DNA of 64,000 nucleotides, from contig CP075494.1 in NCBI GenBank assembly GCA_021613535.1, forward strand, positions 8,432,001-8,496,000, written 5' to 3'. The stretch comes from Adineta vaga. Its lineage: Eukaryota > Rotifera. A program made the position numbers and the translations under genes. The notes under the pieces were generated by a model. It ran no database searches and had not been told where the DNA came from. It saw only the letters and a program-made list of their open reading frames with translations. Shown one piece after another: positions 56,831 through 64,000 of the stretch (the first letter of the stretch is position 1; the number at the start of each line of letters is the position of its first letter).

Positions 56831-59800
56831 ATGGGACGAAGAACAGACATTGATAATGATGATGATGAACAACAATCCACTTCATCAACAACATCATCAT
56901 CATCAACACGATTAGCACATGAATCTCAAACCAATCCGAATATGAATTCCGATGAAGACAAATTAGACAATGATCTTTTAATACATGATACTGTTTTACC
57001 TCATCGAAAACGAATTCGACGAGATACTTTACTTTCCATTCAACAACAATATCCACAACAAAACTACATTCAACCTCAACAATTAGAATCGTCAACAAAA
57101 TTCTATAAACTTGATGATGTAAGTTCAAATTTTCTTCATTTGTTGATAACAAAGATATTAACTTGTTCGAATCCTATGTTATTGTGTAAACTTTACAACA
57201 ACATATCCATAAATCTGACCTTGAACGCGCTTAGTAAGCAATAGTAGCGTCTCAAGAGAGAGAGAGAGAGAAAGTATAGATGTAGAATTGAAGAAAAAAA
57301 GAATGAGATGGCAAGGACGATAAACGAGATGTGAGGGCGGCAGCCTTCGTCGGTGAAGGTCGAAAAACACTGGCGGCGACCTTGTTCTGACTGCTACGAT
57401 GTCTAACTCATACTATCTGGATTATTAGAAAAAAGTCTATTATCGAAGGTGAACTAATATTTCAATGAAAATATTGGTCATATCAACAAAAAAACTTTCT
57501 ACTGTCCTTGCAAATTTTAATTAATCATGAGAAATGATTACATAAACAACGAAATATCTTAAAATGTTTGATAATCTTTTCTCTTACGAAAATACATTTT
57601 AGTCCAAGGTTATTTTTTATTCTTCGTCCGTTCTATCAATAAACAACTATTCATAATAGACAAAAATTATTTGAAAAAGAAAATGCGAGCAAAAAACGTT
57701 TTTCATCGACTTTTTTTTAGATAACATAATCACAAAAAATTCAAATATCATCATATTTATTTGAGAAGAAAATCAAGGTTATTCTTTTTTTTGTCTTTAT
57801 TTATTATGATAATAAAAAATAACTACTCGATTTAAACTCTTTCACTCAGTACAGATACTTGTATCTATTGAAAACATAGCATGACTAGTTCACTATGATA
57901 AAGATCATAATTAAGTTCAATGACACTATAATTAGTTGATATTCTATATTTAGAAGAGAAGTAACTTTAAGGGTCGATGGTTGATTAGTAAATTACAGGT
58001 TTTCAAAGGTCTTCTGTTTTCTAGGATGATAATCATAATTGTGCTAATGATCAACTAAATCTAATCAATGCAACAAGGACACCTCATTCGAATCAAATTA
58101 CAGCAGCAGCTAATGGTCTTCTTAGTCTTTCAAGTACATTAAATAGTTTTCCATTTGATTTTTAGAAAATTCATTGTTGTATTTTGTCAAAACTAGATTC
58201 CTTACTAATTACGAATGATGAACATAATGATTGTCATTTAAATATTTCAATCGGTGATGGTACAACAACATCAACAACAAATGGAGATTTAACATCATTA
58301 TGTTGTGTTTGTCAAGATCGAGCATCGGGCAGACATTATGGTGTTCTTTCTTGTGAAGTAAATATTCTATTGATCTATTTCAAATCAGAAACTTTGCTTT
58401 CTCTCTAGGGTTGTAAAGGTTTCTTCAAACGAAGTATACGTAAACAAGTTTTATATACATGTTTAAGTACCAAAGATTGTCCGATCAATAAATTTATGCG
58501 AAATCGGTAGATAGAATAAACAAAAACACAATGGAATATTCTTTTATCATTTCATATTTTTAGATGTCAATATTGTCGATTACAAAAATGTCTTCAAGTT
58601 GGTATGCGTGTCGAAGCTGTTCAAAATGAACGACGACCTTATACAACTAAACATGAAATGATGACGAATGGAAATCATAATCAACATTTACGAAAACCAA
58701 ATGAAACAAATGTAAAGAAAAAACCTTTTTCTCTGTACAAAAGATTGATTATTTTTTTGATCTAGATGTTAAATCCATCTTCAAATGATCTTCATACATA
58801 TTTAAATAATAATCGAAATGATACAATGAGAGCGTTAATGAAAATAAAACTTTACATAGTATTTTAACATCATCATCATCAAGAGTGCAAACACCTACAA
58901 CACGTATGTTTTCTCAATTTAGGTTTCTTTCAAAAATCCCTATTTCATTTTCTCATTAGCGGTATTTCTTTCACCACCATCATCATCATCTTCATCATCT
59001 TTGTTGAGTACAACTACAACCAGTCTACATATTGATTGTAATATTAAAACAGAAACAACAAATAATCAAAATGCAGCAGCTATTTCAAGAGCATTTGATA
59101 ATTTAGCTAAAGCTGCATCACAAGTAATTTAAATTTATTCTCGATACTCATGTTTGTTTGTTTTTTCTTCGAATAATTATTAGTCACGATCGAATACAAA
59201 CAATGAAGCATTATCACTGATACAACAGCAATATCTTCTCAATGAAAAACATTATTGGAGACAAATTGAACGTAATTTTCTTTGTTTGAAAACTTTTATA
59301 ATAAATATCGAAAAATCCAATAGGTCCATTGATAACTGATGAAACAAGTCTATTTACAATAACACCACCAAGTCCACCACCAAATCGTGATATTCAACCA
59401 TCGAATAGTTTTATTTGTGAATCAGCATCACGTATTCTATTTCAATCAATTGATTGGATCAAAAGTAATTCATGTTTTCAAACATTAGAGTAAGGTTTAT
59501 TCAACATGATTGTTTTATTCGTATAAAATCTGTTCTTCTCTTCTAGTACAAACATTCAAATTATTCTAATGCAAAATAATTGGCTAGCTTTATTTATTCT
59601 TAGCCTTATTCAATGTTCACCAGTTGTTAATCTAACAACTATTTTATCTACATTACTGACAAGTCAGTTGTTCAGTTTGAATTCTTTGCATCTTATTCGT
59701 TGATATAATTTAGAAAAAATGGATAATCTTGATGCAAATAAATATCATCAATTACGACGTATTCAATCTCTTCTATACGAATTTGATCGATTACAAGTTA

Positions 59801-60307
59801 CACCAACAGAATATGCTTATCTTAAATTAATTGCAATTTTTAATCCAAATAATGATATTGGTAGATTCTTTCTTTTTAATTTTTCATTGATTTTATACTG
59901 AAATGATTTATATATATATATATAGAATGTATACGAGTACATGATCAAATTGATGCCTATCGTATATTAACATATAAAGAATTACATGATTATTTACATG
60001 ATCATTTAGTCGCTACATCCTATGATGAATGTCGATTAGGTCGAATCTTACTAAAACTATCATCTCTAGCTGAATTCAATACAAATATTATTGAAGAAAT
60101 CTTTTTTGTTGGTTTGATTGGTATGTTTTTCATAACTAAAATGTCCTTTTTTTAATATCGTTTCTTTCTTTTTCTTTTTTTAAAGGTTCGGTTCAAATTC
60201 ATAAAATCATTCCATGTATTCTAAAAATGAATGTTGCTTCATCATCACCACCTATGATTAAATGTGAGAAAACTGATCAACAAACACTCATATCATCATC
60301 CTTATGA
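56831..60307 (+). CDS. NR2C: Nuclear receptor, NR2C (TR2/TR4, Hr78) type, one apparent frame break
   Basis: 13 exons starting 56831-57118, 58025-58133, 58197-58357, 58409-58506 and 58564-58711, then to 60307. [30 protein letters not shown] with two C4 zinc fingers, P-box CEGCKG, and [15 protein letters not shown]. The hinge contains [12 protein letters not shown], matching TR2/TR4. [46 protein letters not shown], and the TR2/TR4 ending [24 protein letters not shown]. The first intron is 906 bp with an AG microsatellite; the others are short. Near 58821-58830 one base seems missing in the Asn/Thr-rich hinge: downstream [10 protein letters not shown] is in another frame. The LBD frame is intact. 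Orphan DNA-binding receptor; represses or activates on direct repeats. Confidence 0.92.
57254..57271. repeat. (AG)n microsatellite in NR2C intron 1
   Basis: AG run inside the 906-bp first intron. Confidence 0.75.
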
Positions 60308-60768
60308 ATCAATCAAACCAACAAAGATATGATCCGGTGTTGATATTGTTCTTTCTGCTTGTTTTATTTTGTTTTGTTTCTTCATTTATTTTATTATCTC
60401 AGGCTTGTGTGTTTATCCCCGTATTTATTTCATTTGTCTTTTGCCTTACTATTATTTTTCTTTCAATGACTGACTGGTGCAGTCGTTGTTGATGAGTGTA
60501 TTTTTCTTTGGTTGGCAATAGATAATAAATTGACAACTATCTCAGGAAATTAATGAGAAAAACGTGATCTGTGTCAGTTATATATAGATTAAGAGTCTGT
60601 GTTGATTAGTATCTTTTTTCAACTATAGCTCGTTTGGAAACGATTTTGACATTTCAATTAAAAAGAAGAAGTGTTGAATAATGTTGTTGATCTACCTGTT
60701 TTCATAACAAAAATATAGAGGATTGAACTTGCATGATGATATAACTCGTTTTTATCTATTCTATAATA
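60308..60768. other. Intergenic NR2C / GPCR
   Basis: AT-rich. A short hydrophobic frame at 60304-60492 overlaps the NR2C stop and is probably 3' UTR. Confidence 0.5.
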
Positions 60769-61695
60769 ATGAACGGCAACTCTGTCGTGTTTGTAATTCT
60801 TACAGCGATTCAAATTCCTTCAGTTTTTTGTGCTATTCAAATTCTTCGATTCGATCGACGAAATAACCCATTAGCACGTTTACCGAATCATCTACTTGTG
60901 TGTCTGTTATTAGTATCAATTTGGACACTTGTTATTGATCTACCATTTACTCAAGCATTTTTATGGTTCGGTTCTGTACCAATTCAAACAACTTCAATGT
61001 GTATTTTTTATAATATATCCTTTTTTAGTATGACCGGATTGAATCGTATGTTAATGGCATTTATGTCGATTGAACGACATTTTCTTGTGTTTCGTTCACA
61101 ACTTTATCATACACATCGTTCACGTGTCCTAGTTCATTATATACCACTTTTAATATTAATATTATTCGTTTTAATGTACTTTATTTTTGTGAATACTTTC
61201 TTGAAATGTACCGATGGAAGCTTTGATTATTCTCGTTTCATGTGTGGTTATACATGTAGCGTTCGTGTACAAGAATTTGGAACAGTTCTTATTTGGGTAT
61301 ATATTTTTCTTCCAACAGCAATAACAACTATTGCCAGTGTATTACTACCAATTCGATTTGTAATTCAAAAACGAACAGCAAATCATTTAGAATGGAATCG
61401 TACACGAAAAATGATTATACATACGAGTGTAATTGCTAGTGCATATATTATTTGTTGGTTTCCATTCATAGTTATTCTCCAGTTATCTATCAATGGAATA
61501 CTATCATTTGATGATTATAATATCATTCAATTTTCTATCTATGGCCCATATGCCACTTCATTATTAACACCATTTATTGTTCAACATACCATACCAGGTT
61601 GGATAAATAAAGAAACGTTCAGACAATTAAAACGTTGGTTGCTTCGAAAACATCAACGTACAGTTCAAGCACAGCCACCTTTGATTGTGCAATAA
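60769..61695 (+). CDS. GPCR, intronless, class-A-like
   Basis: Single-exon 308-residue protein with seven hydrophobic helices and almost no N-tail (MNGNSVVFVILTAIQIPSVF is already TM1). PNHLLVCLLLVS in TM2; TM3 ends MSIERHFLVFRS, with ERH for DRY. C79 (SMCIF) and the CGYTC in ECL2 can form the disulfide. TM6 is IICWFPFIV, TM7 YATSLLTPFIVQH, and the tail is basic (QLKRWLLRKHQR). No NPxxY. This type, with a short N-tail and RFDRRNNPLARLPNH after TM1, is typical of large expanded receptor sets in rotifers. Not a close relative of the tandem cluster at the left end. Confidence 0.88.
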   Translation: MNGNSVVFVILTAIQIPSVFCAIQILRFDRRNNPLARLPNHLLVCLLLVSIWTLVIDLPFTQAFLWFGSVPIQTTSMCIFYNISFFSMTGLNRMLMAFMSIERHFLVFRSQLYHTHRSRVLVHYIPLLILILFVLMYFIFVNTFLKCTDGSFDYSRFMCGYTCSVRVQEFGTVLIWVYIFLPTAITTIASVLLPIRFVIQKRTANHLEWNRTRKMIIHTSVIASAYIICWFPFIVILQLSINGILSFDDYNIIQFSIYGPYATSLLTPFIVQHTIPGWINKETFRQLKRWLLRKHQRTVQAQPPLIVQ

Positions 61696-62261
61696 TTGAT
61701 GATTGTAGATGGACTACAGGTCATAAGAATGTTCTTGATATAATGCACCTTTTGTCAATTCAATATTCTATGTTCAAGACAGACTTCATCACGTACAGAT
61801 CAAGAACAAAAACAATCTTGTCTGTCATTATTTTATGTTTTCAAATTCAGTTGTAAAAAATTGTGTATTTCAAGCTAGAATTGATTTTGTCACTAAATAT
61901 TGTAGATACCAAAACGAACTGGACACATATAATTCAATGTTTTTGTCAATCCATTCTATTTATAGTATGACATACATTCATAAGAAATCCTTAAAGATAG
62001 CATACTTTTATATTAAGACCTAAGCAAAGGAAATAATTCATTCTTAAGAGAAGACAAATGAAGCGTAACGATGATCATTCGTTCGAATATTTCTATAATT
62101 ATATTTTTGACAACATTCAAAACATACTTCTGTCCACGTGTTCTTTTTCTGGCAATGTATATATGTATATAAGCAATTTTACATGATGCAGATAAGAACA
62201 CATTACTTTTTCTACCTATACACTCGCATGGTTTTTTATTCTTATTTTGAAATTCCAACAA
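61696..62261. other. Intergenic GPCR / ARM-like
   Basis: AT-rich with no supported gene. Short frames here lack features. Confidence 0.5.
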
Positions 62262-63533
62262 ATGAATTTGTCGTCGTCTATTGAAGTACTCCTTTCAAAA
62301 ATCAATGAATTCTCACGAATTAGTTCAATAGATTCCAATGAAACGATAAAATATGCTCTTCGACAATTACTTTCTTATTGGTCGGATGTTCTTGCAGTAG
62401 CTGATCAAGCATCTGATGATGAATTATTTTTCTTGAATACAAGTCGAGCTGTTCTTTCAGAAGTGTTTATTCTTACTTTAGCGAAAGATTGTTTTGACAG
62501 TGATCATTTATTTACTCATGAAATTCTTCGCATTTGTTTTAATCTTCTTATTGATTATATCAATGTTTTTATCGATCAAAATACAACATTTCTCATATCA
62601 AATATATGTTTAATTATGTCAATTTCATCAACATTGACTTCATCAATATTATACACTGATATGAATCTATTTAATGAAAATGAAAATCATTTATTTGAAG
62701 TAATGCGTCAATATATTGATAAGGATTTTACACATGATAATCTAACTGATGGCATTATTTCTTTCGTTTGGAATTTAAGTGATAATACTCTACTTGTTCC
62801 ATTGTTTCTAAAAACAGGTTATGCAAAAAGTCTCATCGACTGGATTCATGTTTGTCAAAAGAAATTTCGAGAAGATAAACAAATCGCTTTATTATCAATT
62901 CTTATCAATATGTTACGACATGATGATGGAATTGATCAATTCAAGACTTTTGATACAATCAATGCTATTGAAAATATACCAATGGATTCAACTAAAATAT
63001 TGGAACGTTCAATGATTGAAATACTTCTATCGGATGTTTATCATATGAAATTAGAATCAATGGAAATTGTCGATGAACTTCTTCGGATAATTATTGCTGC
63101 AGCTGAAGATGCTAAAAATTGTTATGAAGGAACGCATATTAGTGAAGCATTAGCAGTTTTAACAAAATTATTTTTTAATGATAAAATATTACTAGATACT
63201 CTTGGTAAAACTGATATTAACCTACCATCAACAACAAAACATGGAATTATTGAATTTTTTGCATCATTATTGATTAAATTTTATCCAAATTTATCTTTTA
63301 CAAATAATCCATCCGATAATTTTACATGTGTTCTATTATTAAATGTTCTGGAGCTTATTTCCTGTCATAAGGAATATAGACAGATAATTTCTACGAATAA
63401 ATTCTTGATGAAGATTATTGGAAGTGCTGCAAATAATGAAAAAAATTTCAATGATTCATTTATGCCACGAACAATGAAACGTATACAAGAAGCTGCTGTA
63501 GAAATTCAAAAAAATTTAACTAAAAAGAACTAA
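62262..63533 (+). CDS. ARM/HEAT-like alpha-helical protein, function unknown
   Basis: Single exon of 424 codons (423 aa) from the first ATG (MNLSSSIEVLLSKINEFS). The sequence is nearly all amphipathic helices with Leu/Ile spacing like armadillo or HEAT repeats: TIKYALRQLLSYWSDVL, ILRICFNLLIDYI, GIISFVWNLSDNTLLVPLFLKTG, IALLSILINMLRHDDGI, CVLLLNVLELISCHKEYRQ. The pattern of a failing-unit segment (NLSDNTLLVPLFLKTG) is ARM-like. No catalytic motif, signal peptide or TM helix. Intronless genes of this type are common as lineage-expanded families, so it may be a retrocopy-derived member. Role unknown; protein-protein scaffold likely. Confidence 0.72.
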   Translation: MNLSSSIEVLLSKINEFSRISSIDSNETIKYALRQLLSYWSDVLAVADQASDDELFFLNTSRAVLSEVFILTLAKDCFDSDHLFTHEILRICFNLLIDYINVFIDQNTTFLISNICLIMSISSTLTSSILYTDMNLFNENENHLFEVMRQYIDKDFTHDNLTDGIISFVWNLSDNTLLVPLFLKTGYAKSLIDWIHVCQKKFREDKQIALLSILINMLRHDDGIDQFKTFDTINAIENIPMDSTKILERSMIEILLSDVYHMKLESMEIVDELLRIIIAAAEDAKNCYEGTHISEALAVLTKLFFNDKILLDTLGKTDINLPSTTKHGIIEFFASLLIKFYPNLSFTNNPSDNFTCVLLLNVLELISCHKEYRQIISTNKFLMKIIGSAANNEKNFNDSFMPRTMKRIQEAAVEIQKNLTKKN

Positions 63534-63809
63534 TATTTTTCACTTTTCGTTAGTAATCACACTTGCTAGTAAGTCTGTATGAAAAAAAACATGCTTTGAT
63601 TTACTTTCAAATTAAATATGATAATGTCTTCAATAAATCTAATATTATCACAAATGATGATTCATAGTATTTACCATTTATGACTTTATTTCGACTAATA
63701 TGTTGTCAGAACGCGATTTTTTTTTCTTCCTACTGTGTAATAACATGTTGTTTTACATGTCATCATGCATTTGTGTTGAAACAGTGAAGAACGTTAGACG
63801 TCCCAAAAG
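63534..63809. other. Intergenic upstream of right-edge gene
   Basis: AT-rich; an in-frame TAG shortly before 63810 supports that start. Nothing else seen. Confidence 0.45.
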
Positions 63810-64000
63810 ATGACGTCTGTTGCTTCACTTGAGAAACATTATGCTGAAATAGCTGCAAAAACAGCTGCAGCAATAGCAGCTGAAGGACCACCGCACAATA
63901 TTTTGAGCGAACCAATAATTCAAAATTCGCTTCCTCAACTACCACGCTATATACCACCGCCACCAATCGATCGCTTTGGCATGTTCGCGAACCGAATGGC
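63810..64000 (+). CDS. Unrecognised protein, 5' part only (runs off right edge)
   Basis: Open frame from ATG 63810 to the window end (63 codons). Begins MTSVASLEKHYAEIAAKTAA, then a short Ala-rich helix and a Pro-rich linker (LPQLPRYIPPPPIDRFG). An in-frame stop lies upstream, and the region is slightly less AT-rich than its surroundings. No family recognised. It could be the N-terminus of a longer cytosolic protein. Confidence 0.5.
   Translation, partial: MTSVASLEKHYAEIAAKTAAAIAAEGPPHNILSEPIIQNSLPQLPRYIPPPPIDRFGMFANRM

Overview
This window looks like gene-dense, AT-rich genomic DNA from an invertebrate animal, most likely a bdelloid rotifer (Rotaria/Adineta-like). The case rests on very short spliceosomal introns (mostly about 50-65 bp, GT...AG), clearly metazoan genes (Roundabout, adducin, KDM6, NR2C nuclear receptor, cyclin T), tightly packed genes on both strands and several single-exon or few-exon GPCRs of a lineage-expanded type. 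The phylum is an inference; the animal origin is secure. I rebuilt exon models by hand from splice signals and checked that exon lengths sum to open frames.

Layout. 1-4.3 kb: three tandem paralogous GPCRs on the minus strand, the first cut by the window edge. 4.9 kb: tRNA-Asn(GTT). 5.3-8.4 kb: a zeta-crystallin-type quinone oxidoreductase (minus), whose 1.8-kb intron holds a Slob/PXK-like pseudokinase gene on the opposite strand. 9.2-10.5 kb: another GPCR. 10.5-11.5 kb: a small secreted/anchored Cys-rich protein. 12.7-14.5 kb: a divergent alpha-tubulin. 15.1-20.4 kb: a 24-exon ABCC-type ABC transporter. 20.9-24.7 kb: a Roundabout receptor (5 Ig + 3 FN3). 28.3 kb: a selenoprotein-P-like thioredoxin-fold protein in a Cys form.

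29.9-40.9 kb: a full-length adducin gene (13 exons, 733 codons). Its largest intron contains a second same-strand reading frame of about 1,765 codons in two exons, with about 15 degenerate helix/beta-hairpin repeats that I do not recognise. This is the best candidate for something undescribed. 41.2-43.5 kb: a tandem adducin-like paralogue that keeps only the head domain and ends at the neck. 45.2 kb: a GPCR remnant. 45.6-51.8 kb: KLHDC10, DPH2 and cyclin T, all minus strand. 53.6-55.5 kb: a KDM6 (UTX/JMJD3) histone demethylase. 56.8-60.3 kb: an NR2C (TR2/TR4/Hr78) nuclear receptor. 60.8-61.7 kb: a GPCR. 62.3-63.5 kb: an ARM-like helical protein. 63.8 kb to the edge: the 5' end of an unrecognised gene.

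The genes do not form one pathway. Loose themes are chromatin and transcription control (KDM6, NR2C, cyclin T), membrane skeleton and actin (two adducin genes, a WH2-bearing pseudokinase), sensing and adhesion (GPCRs, Robo) and housekeeping (tubulin, DPH2, quinone reductase).

Caution: at least seven apparent 1-4 nt frame breaks interrupt otherwise well-conserved genes. Six lie in the first 20.1 kb and one in NR2C; none was found in the long reading frames between 20.8 and 56 kb. Either the left part is less well polished sequence, or some of these genes are decaying.
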